Source: Agrobacterium tumefaciens
GTDB lineage: Bacteria; Pseudomonadota; Alphaproteobacteria; Rhizobiales; Rhizobiaceae
Length of the DNA stretch: 64,000 bases
Assembly: GCF_005221325.1 (NCBI RefSeq)
Contig: NZ_CP039892.1
Location: forward strand, 6,849-70,848
Direction: 5' to 3'
Numbering within the stretch: position 1 is the first letter of the stretch; every line of letters starts with the position of its first letter. Shown one piece after another: positions 16,144-24,664 of this stretch. The notes beneath the pieces were generated by a model that was not told the DNA's origin, did not search any database, and saw nothing but the letters and a program-made list of their open reading frames with translations. The translations under genes were made by a program, and so were the position numbers.

Positions 16144-16545
16144 ATGACGATCGCCGCCCTTGCGCTGGCCCTTATTGCGGCCTTCCCTGTGCCCGTTTAT
16201 GCCGAGATCGATGGAAATGACGGCCATAGTCTTTGCCGCGCGCGAAACGGTTCGAGCATGATGCTGGGCTACGTGATGGGATGGCTGGAAAAGCATAACG
16301 CTGATGCCGAACTGTTTGATTTGGCCGCTGGCACCATCGGCAACGCCGATGTTAGAAAGCACATCCGTTCTTACGCAGGCCAAGCAGGCGCGGCGCGCTG
16401 TATTCCTGATAACACGACAATTGAGCAGGTGACGGATGTGCTTTGCAAGTTCCTGGATAGTAACCCAGAAATGCGAGTAGAGCCGCTGAACAATCTGATG
16501 AACTATTCGCTCAGGCGCACATGGGAATGCCCGATTCCGGGGTAA
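16144..16545 (+). CDS. Exported Rap1a/Tai-like protein (133 aa)
   Basis: GGAGG lies upstream of ATG 16144. The first 20 residues form a signal peptide (MTIAALALALIAAFPVPVYA). The mature part has the Rap1a/Tai layout: an early Cys in HSLCRARN, the helical GYVMGWLEKH segment, CIPDNTTIEQVTDVLCKFLD, and a final Cys. Family members with known roles are periplasmic immunity proteins against T6SS amidases, but orphan copies are frequent on rhizobial plasmids and their role is unclear. No effector is adjacent. Confidence 0.65.
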   Translation: MTIAALALALIAAFPVPVYAEIDGNDGHSLCRARNGSSMMLGYVMGWLEKHNADAELFDLAAGTIGNADVRKHIRSYAGQAGAARCIPDNTTIEQVTDVLCKFLDSNPEMRVEPLNNLMNYSLRRTWECPIPG

Positions 16546-16918
16546 GCTGCCCGTCCTGATACGAAAAGGCCGCCCTGCTGCTACAACAGAGCGGCCCCGC
16601 CGGCACATGGCAGGAAGGGCTAGCGACCTGACACGACCTGACTTGATGTTACGTGCAATATGGTTCGCAAGCGCTCAAGTGTAAATGGCTGGCATGATAC
16701 CAAAATGGATCAGATTTCTCAGATCGAGCGGCATCGCCGCGATGCGCAACCGATCGTAACCCCTTGGGCTAAGACGCTTTCCAAGCGGCTTAGTGCCGCA
16801 GGCATAGAGCGGGGTCGCGAAGCGATGCGCCAAATTTAACACCAAACACTTGTTTGTGGGTTCTCATCACACACCCAATTCGGTTACACATACGCGAAGA
16901 TTACAACATGGTAAGGTA
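16546..16918. other. Intergenic region
   Basis: No supported gene. A short hairpin-like GGCCGCCCTGCTGCTACAACAGAGCGGCC-type inversion (arms GGCCGC and GCGGCC) after 16568 may be a terminator of the Rap1a-like gene; the run 16840-16910 is AT-rich and likely holds the promoter of the next gene. Confidence 0.4.
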
Positions 16919-17398
16919 ATGGCAGGTCCTTCTATTGAAAATTGGGTCGATCATCTCGGCCTGAAAGAGATTCAAGATCCCGACATTGATAAACCGGTGT
17001 ATCGCAAGCCATATAACGGCGCGGTTCCTCTCAACGCAGAAGTTGAGGACAAAATCAGCACTAGCATTCGGGTGGCTCGCGACAAGCGGTCCTTGTCTCG
17101 CTCTAAAATTGCTCCCCTGCTCGGTCTAAGCGACGCTGTTTATCAACGCTACGAAACCAGCACTTCCCGTCTTACCGTCCTCAGATTGATCCATATTTGC
17201 GAAGTTCTGGGCGCTACCCCGGAAGAGCTACTTGCGCCGGCCGCCCCCCATCTTTGGGGCGATAATGAAGATCACTCGCGACTGATGCGCGATACCATCT
17301 CCCAAATCCGGCAGCTCGATCACGAAGGTTTGGAACAGATTTACAAGCTGCTGGCCTCGATCAATCAGAAGGCCTCGAACACGAAGGCGGACCGCTGA
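16919..17398 (+). CDS. XRE-type helix-turn-helix regulator (159 aa)
   Basis: The start at 16919 (MAGPSIENWVDHLGLK) is chosen, with AAGG just upstream, over a frame start at 16850. A Cro/CI-type HTH occupies about residues 48-105 (SIRVARDKRSLSRSKIAPLL, then SDAVYQRYETSTSRL). The C-terminal 45 residues are helical and could dimerise. It lies upstream of the Mrr-type nuclease gene and may control it. A GC stem (17406-17423) follows the stop. Confidence 0.75.
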   Translation: MAGPSIENWVDHLGLKEIQDPDIDKPVYRKPYNGAVPLNAEVEDKISTSIRVARDKRSLSRSKIAPLLGLSDAVYQRYETSTSRLTVLRLIHICEVLGATPEELLAPAAPHLWGDNEDHSRLMRDTISQIRQLDHEGLEQIYKLLASINQKASNTKADR

Positions 17399-17559
17399 GA
17401 TAGTGGCGCGGCGATAGCCGCGCTGCTATTTCGGTCTCAGTGAGTTGGATCGCTGTGGCCGCCTAGACCGGCCAGCTTCACGCAGGATCGCCACGTTGCC
17501 AACCACTCTCAATCCTATCGAAACCGAAGCCGCCACAGGCGTCCATAGGAACCGGCTGC

Positions 17560-18117
17560 ATGCAGCCGCATGAAATGGTCATTGTCGCGGCCGCCGCCAT
17601 TCTTGCGGCCGCTCTGCTGTTGCGACGGCTGCTGCGGCCGTCTGGCCGCGTGCGCCGTCACCGCCGCAAACAGGACCAGGCTCGCCGGGTCCTCGAAAAG
17701 ATCAACACCATTCCGAACATGCCGCAGCGGCTCGCCTACCTTCGCAAGATCAACCCGCTCACATTCGAGGAGCTTCTATTGGAAGCCTTCGAGCGGCGCG
17801 GGCACCAGGTCACGCGAAACACCCACTATACGGGCGACGGCGGCATAGATGGCGCGGTCATCATTGCCGGCGAAACATACCTCCTGCAGGCCAAACGCTA
17901 CGGCAAGCACATCAACCGCGCCCATGTCGCGGCCTTCAGCGCCGTACTTGCGGCGAAACGCTGTAGCGGTATTTTCATTCACACCGGCCGCACTGGCGCC
18001 GGTGCGAAAGAGCTTGCCGGCCTCGATCGCAATCTGACGATCGTCAGCGGGCAAAGGCTGCTCGACTTTCTCAATACGGGCGATATCGAGAAATACAGCG
18101 ATCACGGCAGGACCTGA
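17560..18117 (+). CDS. Membrane-anchored Mrr-type restriction endonuclease-like protein (185 aa)
   Basis: One N-terminal membrane segment (residues 5-22, EMVIVAAAAILAAALLL) is followed by a basic stretch and an Mrr_cat-type nuclease domain: LTFEELLLEAFERRGHQV, then the catalytic GDGGIDG (Asp) and YLLQAKRYGKHI (Gln-x-Lys), the standard set for this fold. Such proteins cut DNA, in some cases modified DNA; a membrane tether would restrict it to DNA at the envelope. The next gene, an HTH regulator, starts three bases after its stop. Confidence 0.85.
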   Translation: MQPHEMVIVAAAAILAAALLLRRLLRPSGRVRRHRRKQDQARRVLEKINTIPNMPQRLAYLRKINPLTFEELLLEAFERRGHQVTRNTHYTGDGGIDGAVIIAGETYLLQAKRYGKHINRAHVAAFSAVLAAKRCSGIFIHTGRTGAGAKELAGLDRNLTIVSGQRLLDFLNTGDIEKYSDHGRT

Positions 18118-18119
18118 AG

Positions 18120-18488
18120 GTGACGAGTAACAACACGCCGACGGACGAAGACGCCAAGATAGGCGAGCGCATTCGCAAGCGTCGCGAGGCGTTGAAGGTG
18201 ACGCGCAAGGACTTCGCGGCCGCCTTCTCGATCAGTCCGGGCCAGATCTCCAAATACGAGCTGGGCACGAACCGCGTGCCAGCTGACCGGATCTATAAGT
18301 TTGCCGATTACCTCAAGGTGCATGTGACCTACTTTTTTGCGGATTTCGTGAGCGTCGAGGAGGTTGACCGCCTCACGGCGTTCGTCGGATCGCCGGAAGG
18401 GGTCGAGCTGAACACGGCATTTCTGCGTATCGGAAGTGCCACGACGAGAATATCGGTCGCCGCTCTGGCGGCCGCGATCGGCGGCTAA
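18120..18488 (+). CDS. XRE-type helix-turn-helix regulator, GTG start (122 aa)
   Basis: GTG at 18120 is used, almost touching the stop of the Mrr gene, with GAAGG in the preceding bases. Residues 12-70 are a classical HTH (GERIRKRREALKVTRKDFAA, then SISPGQISKYELGTNRVPAD); the remainder is a helical tail. Coupling with the nuclease gene suggests it regulates that gene or is part of the same device. Copy B of the long direct repeat begins 7 bp after its stop. Confidence 0.8.
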   Translation: MTSNNTPTDEDAKIGERIRKRREALKVTRKDFAAAFSISPGQISKYELGTNRVPADRIYKFADYLKVHVTYFFADFVSVEEVDRLTAFVGSPEGVELNTAFLRIGSATTRISVAALAAAIGG

Positions 18489-18495
18489 GGCAATA

Positions 18496-18809
18496 GATCG
18501 ATCTGCCCGCTGCGCTCCGAGTGATGTGCGCTCCGCTTACCGGGCAGCTCTAAGTTCAACCAGGTTGACCATATGAGGAAGAGCGGCCCATGGCCGCCAC
18601 GCTCGGATCAACCGGCGACAGGCCGGATCCGAGAAAGACGATGAAGAACATCGGAGGTTTCAGCATAGCGCCGGCACGCCGACAGGCAGGGCCGGGAAAC
18701 CGGGAATTCTCGACACGCTTTTTGCCGGAATAAGGGACGCCGCAGGAGGCTCAGCATAGCGACCCGAAGGGGGAGCCGGGACCGACTTCCCCCGGCAAAA
18801 ACGTTCCGC
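18496..18809. repeat. Long direct repeat, copy B (314 bp)
   Basis: Same sequence and orientation as 3651-3965 with about ten substitutions or single-base indels (for example AACTAGGTCGACC there, AACCAGGTTGACC here). The flanks on both sides differ between copies, so the boundaries are sharp. It lies directly after the HTH gene. Confidence 0.95.
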
Positions 18810-18874
18810 GTGCAGTAACAAAACCTACACCAACGCCAGGTAGAGAGCCGCTATAGGGGTTATAGGGGTTCGGA

Positions 18875-19480
18875 ATGTTAGCAGACGTCGAAAAAATCAT
18901 TGCTGCCTTCGGCAAAACTGGTCTTGCGGTCGCCGCAACGGCAATCATAGTACCCGCTTTGTCGCTCGGCTCAAAACTTATTAAGCTGAAAAGCACGACT
19001 GAGTTGGCGCGGAAGGATCGCGAAGCTAAATTCTTCAGCAAAGAATGGGCGAAGACCGCTCTTTTGCAATTAGAGTTCGAACGAGCTTTCGGTACGTCCG
19101 CAACCGTTCCAGAAATCAAAGCAATTCTAGCGCATGAAACTGATATTCTGGGGATGGCGCGTGCTTTTGGTCGCGGCTGCGCGCATGTAGAATGGGACGG
19201 CACTTGGTTCAGTTTCAACGAACCTGGTGCCTTTGACCGTCAGCGTGTACGCGCATCATGGTTCTTCGTTCTTACCGCGCTATGCGCTGTAGCAGTACCT
19301 ATCGTCGCCGTCTGGTCATTCCTTTTGGGAGAGAAGGGTCTGGTGACGATCGGCGTCGCTGGAACACCATTGATGCTGATGGCTGCCTATATCCAGTTTC
19401 GTGACCTACTTGCCTTTAACGCCGCACGCCAACTGGTGAAAGGGAAACCCCAGCCCAGCGGAAATCCACCGGCGTCCTGA
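18875..19480 (+). CDS. Membrane protein of unknown function (201 aa)
   Basis: Hydrophobic segments are at about residues 16-32, 129-150 and 157-176, with a cytoplasmic-type charged region between the first and second (residues 38-125). The start MLADVEKIIAAFGKTGLAVA is the only reasonable one. No family recognised. It lies between copy B of the direct repeat and the SOS operon. Confidence 0.6.
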   Translation: MLADVEKIIAAFGKTGLAVAATAIIVPALSLGSKLIKLKSTTELARKDREAKFFSKEWAKTALLQLEFERAFGTSATVPEIKAILAHETDILGMARAFGRGCAHVEWDGTWFSFNEPGAFDRQRVRASWFFVLTALCAVAVPIVAVWSFLLGEKGLVTIGVAGTPLMLMAAYIQFRDLLAFNAARQLVKGKPQPSGNPPAS

Positions 19481-19549
19481 TTTCTCGCAGTGGCTGCAGC
19501 GAAAATTAGTATCGCGTAATCTTCCGTCTTGATTTTCGCTGCGCTATGT

Positions 19550-19564
19550 GTTCCCTATTTGTTC
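19550..19564 (+). promoter_or_regulatory. LexA (SOS) box
   Basis: GTTC-CCTATTT-GTTC fits the alphaproteobacterial LexA operator GTTC-N7-GTTC exactly and lies 33 bp before the umuD start, as expected for a DNA-damage-induced operon. Confidence 0.85.
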
Positions 19565-19596
19565 CTTTCGCTTGCGTATCGTGGAAGGTATCCGGA

Positions 19597-20026
19597 ATGC
19601 TCGCCGCCCTGAAAATCGAGGCAGAAGTCTATGTGCCTCTCATGCTCCCTGGGCTGTGCGCGGGCTTTCCCTCTCCTGCAGATGACTACATTGAGGAATC
19701 TATCGACCTCACGCGACTGCTGATCCGCAATCCGCCTGCGACCTTCCTGTGGAAGGTCGACGGCAATTCTATGCGAGATGCCGGCATTTTCGACGGTGAC
19801 CTGATCGTGGTTGATCGGAGCGTCAGGCCCGTCGACGGCGATATTGTCGTTGCCAGTTCACGGCGAACGTTCGCTAAAGCGCCTCCGCATGAACGGCGGT
19901 CGCCCGCGGCTGATGTTCGAGAACCCGGACATGCCGCTCTTCGACCTTCCGGAAATCGCGGAAGTCGAAATCTGGGGCGTGGCACTGTGCAATGTCCATT
20001 GGCTGCGTCCGAGGAAGCGGACATGA
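19597..20026 (+). pseudogene. umuD: Frameshifted umuD-like gene
   Basis: Starts [20 protein letters not shown] after GGAAGG. The reading frame shows the UmuD cleavage region ([14 protein letters not shown]) and catalytic Ser in [12 protein letters not shown]. After DGDIVVA it jumps to another frame at about 19856, where the rest of UmuD follows: [20 protein letters not shown] (catalytic Lys in LKRL) and [11 protein letters not shown], ending at 20026. One extra base near 19855-19858 explains the shift. Ser and Lys are thus in different frames and the protein cannot be made whole, unless by frameshifting or if the base is a sequencing error. Confidence 0.85.
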
Positions 20027-21294
20027 CCTCGTTCGCGCTGATCGACGGCAACTCATTCTATTGTTCCTGCGAGCGGGTCTTTGACCCGAAAATCGCCAAG
20101 CGCCCGGTCATCGTCCTATCCAACAATGACGGCTGCGCCGTCGCAAGAACGCCGGAAGCCAAGGCGCTCGGGATTGGCATGGGTGAACCGTACTTCAAGA
20201 TCCGCGATCTCTGTCGCGATAACGATGTGGCGGTCTATTCCAGCAATTTCACGCTCTACGGCGACATGTCGGCACGCCTGAACACGATCTATCGGCAATG
20301 GTCGCCAGATGTCGAAGTCTATTCGATCGATGAAAGCTTTCTCGATATGACCGACATCCGGCCTGTCGATCGCGCCACCTTCGGCCGCGATCTGCGATCC
20401 CAGGTCCAGCAATGGACCGGGATTCCGACCTGTGTTGGCATTGGCCCGACAAAAACGCTCGCCAAGTTCGCCAACCATGTGGCGAAGAAGAATGCGGAGC
20501 TTGGCGGCGTTTGCGATCTGACGGATGCTAAGGTCCGGCAAAGCTGGCTCGATCGTATCGAGGTAGGCGAAGTGTGGGGCGTGGGTGCCACCTCTGAACG
20601 CAAGCTGTTTGGCCTCGGCATCGAGACGGCCGGGGACCTGGCCCGCGTAGATGCGCGGCTTGCCCGTAATCTCCTGAGCGTCGTTGGCGAACGCACGGTA
20701 TTGGAGCTGCAGGGCATATCATGCCTGCCGCTCGAGGACGTGCCGCCACAGCGGAAAGGCTGCGCCGTGACCCGTTCCTTTGGAACGCCGGTCACGGATC
20801 TCGCCGGAATGCTCGAGGCGGTTTCCGCCTATGGCATGAGGGCAGGGGAGAAGCTGCGCCGGCACGGCCTCGAAGCGACCCACATGGCCGTGTTCATGCA
20901 CACGTCGCGCTTCAATCAAAAGGACAAGCCGCACTCGGCGCAAACGACGGTGCATTTCGCTGAAGCATCGAACGACTCGTTCGATCTGATCCGCGCCGCC
21001 CAAAGCGGCGCGCGCAAGATCTTCAGGAACGGCCATCGCTACGCGAAGGCCGGCATCATCATGAATGATCTTGTCCCGGCACGATCGCAGCCGCGGCCTC
21101 TGTTCGACGCACGCGACCGCGACCAGTCGGACAGGCTCATGGCTGCGCTGGATGCAGTGAACGGCAAGTTCGGGCGCGGCTCGCTTATCCCGGCCTCGGC
21201 CGGCATCAAGCGAGACTGGCAGACGAAGTTCGATCGCCGCTCGCCGCGCTACACCACCAACGTCAAGGAGCTGCCTATCGCCACGGCACGATGA
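20023..21294 (+). CDS. umuC: Translesion DNA polymerase V subunit UmuC (423 aa)
   Basis: Y-family polymerase. ATG at 20023 overlaps the end of the umuD reading frame (ATGA). The product begins [20 protein letters not shown] with the first catalytic Asp, has [10 protein letters not shown] with the Asp-Glu pair, then helix-hairpin-helix ([20 protein letters not shown]) and little-finger domains, and has normal length. It copies damaged templates at the price of mutations. It is in the LexA-boxed operon with umuD, imuA and a small zinc-finger gene. Activity without intact UmuD' is doubtful unless a chromosomal copy complements. Confidence 0.95.
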   Translation: MTSFALIDGNSFYCSCERVFDPKIAKRPVIVLSNNDGCAVARTPEAKALGIGMGEPYFKIRDLCRDNDVAVYSSNFTLYGDMSARLNTIYRQWSPDVEVYSIDESFLDMTDIRPVDRATFGRDLRSQVQQWTGIPTCVGIGPTKTLAKFANHVAKKNAELGGVCDLTDAKVRQSWLDRIEVGEVWGVGATSERKLFGLGIETAGDLARVDARLARNLLSVVGERTVLELQGISCLPLEDVPPQRKGCAVTRSFGTPVTDLAGMLEAVSAYGMRAGEKLRRHGLEATHMAVFMHTSRFNQKDKPHSAQTTVHFAEASNDSFDLIRAAQSGARKIFRNGHRYAKAGIIMNDLVPARSQPRPLFDARDRDQSDRLMAALDAVNGKFGRGSLIPASAGIKRDWQTKFDRRSPRYTTNVKELPIATAR

Positions 21295-21298
21295 GACA

Positions 21299-22045
21299 AT
21301 GACCAGGAACGTAAACCCGGAAATTCTCGCGGACCTTCAGGAGCGGATCGACCAGATTGCGGGCGGGTCCGCGAAAAAGCGGCCGCATCTCCCGTTCGGA
21401 GTAGACGAGATCGACGCTCGCCTACCAGGCGGCGGGCTTGCCTATGGCTGCACCCATGAAATTGCAGGGGGTGGAGCGGACGCAGTGACCGGCGCGGTTT
21501 CGTCCCTTTTCGCGGCGGGTATCGCCGCCAGGACGAAAGGGCCGATCATCTGGTGTCTGCATCGATCGGACATTTTCGCGCCGGCGCTTCAACAGGTCGG
21601 GCTCGATATGGGCCGCGTGATCTTTGTCGAGACCGACAAAGAAGAGACGGTTTTGGAGAACGCCGAAGAGGCCCTTCGCTTCGGTGGCATTGGCGCTGTG
21701 ATCGCGGAAACAGTACGCCTGCCCATGGTGGCATCGCGACGCCTTCAGCTCGCCGCTGAGCAGACCGGTACGCTTGGCCTAATCGTCCGGCGCTGGCGCC
21801 GGCAAACCGAAGCAACCGATTACGGCCAACCGACCGCATCCGTGACGCGCTGGCGCGTGTCGTCGATGCCATCTGAGCCGCTTCCGGTTCCAGGGCTCGG
21901 CCGGCCACGTTGGCTGATCGAGCTGATGCGATCGCGAGCGGGTGAGGCGTTTGATGTCGAAGTAGGGGCCTGCGACGAGGCGGGGCGTATGGCAAGCATC
22001 GATCGGCATCAGAACGACTGGCCGGAATGGAGAATGGCGCAATGA
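21299..22045 (+). CDS. imuA: ImuA-like (RecA/SulA-fold) mutagenesis protein (248 aa)
   Basis: Four bases after umuC. It begins MTRNVNPEILADLQERIDQI and carries the ImuA-type core FGVDEIDARLPGGGLAYGCT, IIWCLHRSDIFAPALQQVGL and GLIVRRWRR, a RecA-like fold without a clean Walker A. In alphaproteobacteria ImuA normally works with ImuB and DnaE2 in SOS mutagenesis. Here it is joined to umuDC instead, a combination typical of rhizobial plasmids. It may recruit UmuC to the replisome; that is inference. Confidence 0.8.
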   Translation: MTRNVNPEILADLQERIDQIAGGSAKKRPHLPFGVDEIDARLPGGGLAYGCTHEIAGGGADAVTGAVSSLFAAGIAARTKGPIIWCLHRSDIFAPALQQVGLDMGRVIFVETDKEETVLENAEEALRFGGIGAVIAETVRLPMVASRRLQLAAEQTGTLGLIVRRWRRQTEATDYGQPTASVTRWRVSSMPSEPLPVPGLGRPRWLIELMRSRAGEAFDVEVGACDEAGRMASIDRHQNDWPEWRMAQ

Positions 22046-22278
22046 CGAGGCCGCGGCTGAAGGATTATCGCGCGGAAAAGATCGATATGGATTGCCGGCG
22101 CTGCGATCGGTACGGCGTCTATGACCGCAAAGCTCTGGTGAAGAAGTTCGGGGCGTCGATCGAGTTTGTCGAGATCCGCCGTCGACTTGCGATTGGCTGT
22201 GATCGGCGCGGATCCGACAAATGCGAAGCACGCTTCCCTTGCCTTTTGGACCGCGGCGTGCTCATTGAGCCGAGATAG
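22042..22278 (+). CDS. Small cysteine-rich protein of the SOS operon (78 aa)
   Basis: ATG at 22042 overlaps the imuA stop (ATGA). The product begins MTRPRLKDYRAEKIDMDCRR and has CRRCDRYGVYDR and later CDRRGSDKCEARFPC, which suggests a zinc-binding fold. Tight coupling with imuA suggests it belongs to the SOS operon. No named family recalled. Confidence 0.65.
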   Translation: MTRPRLKDYRAEKIDMDCRRCDRYGVYDRKALVKKFGASIEFVEIRRRLAIGCDRRGSDKCEARFPCLLDRGVLIEPR

Positions 22279-22528
22279 TAGAAAGCGTGAGGCGCGTTTC
22301 TCCAGGCTTAAATAGCGCGTTTTCCGAAAAAACGCCGTCAATTGGTCCACAAGGGTCACGTTCATGGACTACTTTAGGTCCATATATGGACGCCGCGAAA
22401 TTAGAATAACCTGCTGTTTTTAAAAATGAATTTACCACATCCTTTTCGACGTTCTGCAAAACTGTCTCTAGATAAGATCGTTGGAGAAAGCTTATTTTTT
22501 GGCACGATAAAATTTCGGAGCCAGAAAA

Positions 22529-22660
22529 ATGGAAGCGGTTATCGAGTTAGTAAAAATCATTGCGGGCCTTTCGCCTGATAAATTCATGCCAATTGTGAGC
22601 TTGAGTGGCATCGCACTCGCGGCATTCGCGATCTATGTGATTCAGAAAGGGAGGGGGTAA
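22529..22660 (+). CDS. Very small membrane protein (43 aa)
   Basis: ATG 22529 follows CGGAGCCAGAAAA. The product begins MEAVIELVKIIAGLSPDKFM and has one hydrophobic segment at about residues 20-37 (PIVSLSGIALAAFAIYVI). Its TAA overlaps the ATG of the next gene (TAATG), which is strong support for coupled translation. Function unknown. Confidence 0.6.
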   Translation: MEAVIELVKIIAGLSPDKFMPIVSLSGIALAAFAIYVIQKGRG

Positions 22661-23391
22661 TGAAGTCACGTCGGTTGGAGTGGGTAAAATTTCCCACACA
22701 TTGGATCGAGGCCAAAGGGCTGAAATCGATGAAGTGGTCTGCGGGCGTAGGGTCAGCCAACATTGCGGCCTTGCTGGCCTATATTGCGCTCTCACATCAG
22801 CTGGAAGGTGATGTTGAAGTGCTAGGCTCTAGGCCTTCCGAAGAATGGGGGCGGGTTCGGATGACTTATGACGCGCTGACCACCGCGACGTCGATCAGTC
22901 GGACGAAACTTTCGCAAGGATTGCAGGTACTCGAGCAGTTCGACTTGATTAAACGAGATCGCCGCTCACAGAGTACATACGATATTTGTGGTTATGATCC
23001 CTTTCAAAGCTGGGCGAAGCTTCCATGCCGGTTCTTGTATCGCGGCGATGTAATCACTGCTTTTCGCGACTTCCAGCTGAGGAAGGCTATAGAGCTGCAC
23101 GCGTTGAAGATGTACCTTCTTCTTGTGTCGCGAAGAGACCGGCGTTCTAACCTCGTCAACATCAGCTACAATACGATCATGGAATATGCTGGGATCCCGC
23201 GTCAAAACATCCGCCCTGCAATAAACGTCCTCTTATATGCGGGGCTAGTTCATATTGAGAAGGTACAGAGCTGGGACCACGACGGCGTTGCCAACGCGTA
23301 TCGCTTGGCACACGTTGATTCGTATATCCATCCCGCAACTACCTTCGGCACTGAAGCACCGGATATAACTGATTACGAAATATCAGTTTAG
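22660..23391 (+). CDS. Winged-helix protein, replication-protein-like (243 aa)
   Basis: The product starts MKSRRLEWVKFPTHWIEAKG, followed by a helix-turn-helix of MarR/Rep type (MTYDALTTATSISRTKLSQG, LQVLEQFDLIKRDRR) and a second winged-helix part (NISYNTIMEYAGIPRQNIRP). Two consecutive winged helices resemble plasmid initiators or primase-associated factors, but no Rep family could be named. It is coupled to the 43-aa membrane protein upstream. Confidence 0.6.
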   Translation: MKSRRLEWVKFPTHWIEAKGLKSMKWSAGVGSANIAALLAYIALSHQLEGDVEVLGSRPSEEWGRVRMTYDALTTATSISRTKLSQGLQVLEQFDLIKRDRRSQSTYDICGYDPFQSWAKLPCRFLYRGDVITAFRDFQLRKAIELHALKMYLLLVSRRDRRSNLVNISYNTIMEYAGIPRQNIRPAINVLLYAGLVHIEKVQSWDHDGVANAYRLAHVDSYIHPATTFGTEAPDITDYEISV

Positions 23392-23419
23392 CAGTTGCCT
23401 TAAAGTGGGAACAGGACAT

Positions 23420-23635
23420 TTAACGGACCCAACGGCTCACGAAAATAACAATGGCCCCTAAGGCGAAGACAGGCAGAGAATAGGCCAGTGCCGAAGGATA
23501 TTTCCACGGCCAGGTCGGGATATTGCTGCAGCCGCCTGCCCCAGAAAGGCCGCAGGCCAGCCCTGAGACAAAATACCAGAAGCCAGCTGCGAATACGCAG
23601 ATGGTCATTCCTGAAAAGAGAAAGACGCGCCTCAT
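23420..23635 (-). CDS. Small two-segment membrane protein (71 aa)
   Basis: The ATG at 23635 (MRRVFLFSGMTICVFAAGFW) is chosen so that the protein begins with its first membrane helix; a second follows at about residues 45-65. A cysteine-containing loop (LACGLSGAGGCSNIPTWPW) lies between. No ribosome site is obvious. Confidence 0.45.
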   Translation of the reverse strand: MRRVFLFSGMTICVFAAGFWYFVSGLACGLSGAGGCSNIPTWPWKYPSALAYSLPVFALGAIVIFVSRWVR

Positions 23636-23678
23636 GGCGCGACAATATCCGAGAGGCTGAAGAAAGATAGAGCCGCCC

Positions 23679-23843
23679 TCAATGGGGCGGCTCGGCGGCA
23701 ATCAGCGCTTCGAAAGCTGCCTCTTCCTCGGCTAGCTTTGCCTCGGCCCTCGCGATCTCGGCTGCGATTTCGCGGCGCTCGGCCTGGTCGATAGATGCTG
23801 TAAGTTCGGCACGCAGTTCCTGGATGTGATCGTAAGTGGTCAT
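23679..23843 (-). CDS. Small coiled-coil protein (54 aa)
   Basis: ATG 23843 has AGGAGCTGACG upstream. The product (MTTYDHIQELRAELTASIDQ and on) is a continuous charged helix with Ala/Glu heptads, probably a coiled coil. Small proteins of this kind are common on rhizobial plasmids. Confidence 0.6.
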   Translation of the reverse strand: MTTYDHIQELRAELTASIDQAERREIAAEIARAEAKLAEEEAAFEALIAAEPPH

Positions 23844-24070
23844 CGTCAGCTCCTTTGAATGAAAACAAAGGTCGCCAACCGATAAGGGAGGGGCTGGGTC
23901 AATGACGGCCAAAGGCCGCCTCCGGGGCGTGGGGGAACCGATTTCGTTGCGCAGCGGCGAAATTGGCGGGACCGCGCATCATTGACGCAGGTCTTTCCGT
24001 TCGGTGTAATTGGGCCATGTTGAGAGAGATAAAACCTCTCCGTATTCCGCCCTCTTATCTTCGATCTGCT

Positions 24071-24283
24071 ATGACCATCACGCGCCAGACCCTTCGATAT
24101 CATGCCGCCCCCAGCCGGGTTTATGCCGACACATGGACTGTGATCGACATCTTCACCGGCCTTCCGATCGTCGTTGGGGGCATCGTCATGGACTGCCTTT
24201 CGGCCGAACACGTCAACGAAATGGTCGATGAGCTGAACTACGAGGATCTGGATATGCGCGGCAAACTTCGGCCCGACGCCTGA
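24071..24283 (+). CDS. Small hypothetical protein (70 aa)
   Basis: The product starts MTITRQTLRYHAAPSRVYAD and contains WTVIDIFTGLPIVVGGIVMD. The next gene starts three bases after its stop. The start is uncertain: the frame opens earlier at 23963, but that part is poorly protein-like. Confidence 0.5.
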   Translation: MTITRQTLRYHAAPSRVYADTWTVIDIFTGLPIVVGGIVMDCLSAEHVNEMVDELNYEDLDMRGKLRPDA

Positions 24284-24285
24284 CC

Positions 24286-24645
24286 ATGACGCTATTCTAC
24301 CGCTCCTATCTGATCACTTTCGGGATTCTGCTCGGCGCAATCGCGGGCTTCGTCATCTATCTTGATCAAACCGGCGCGATCGCGCTGCATTGGGGCTTCA
24401 CGGCGCTGGCTGCTATTGCCGTCGTCGCTGGCTTGATCCTCTTCCTGACGGGCGCGATCGGGAAGCCGGCGACGGTGGACCGATGGGCTGACAGTGCATC
24501 TTGCAACGCCGAAGGCACGGCTTACGTGGCGCTGCTGGCCCTGCCGGTCTACGGGCTTCTTTGGTTCTTCAGCGGGAGCGACCGGACTTCCACAAGACCT
24601 ATTACCGAAATGCGAAGAAAACGGGCAAAGCGGCGTAGGCCATAA
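24286..24645 (+). CDS. Membrane protein of unknown function (119 aa)
   Basis: Three hydrophobic segments (about residues 8-25, 34-56 and 78-94) and a basic tail RRKRAKRRRP. It is coupled to the preceding gene and convergent with the TIR gene. No family recognised. Confidence 0.6.
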   Translation: MTLFYRSYLITFGILLGAIAGFVIYLDQTGAIALHWGFTALAAIAVVAGLILFLTGAIGKPATVDRWADSASCNAEGTAYVALLALPVYGLLWFFSGSDRTSTRPITEMRRKRAKRRRP

Positions 24646-24664
24646 GTCGTTTAGGCGTTAGGAT

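Noticed and set aside
22262..22459. Minus-strand ORF of 65 codons between the SOS operon and the 43-aa gene
   Set aside because: Starts with TTG without a ribosome site and overlaps the convergent small gene; some protein-like character but not enough to call.
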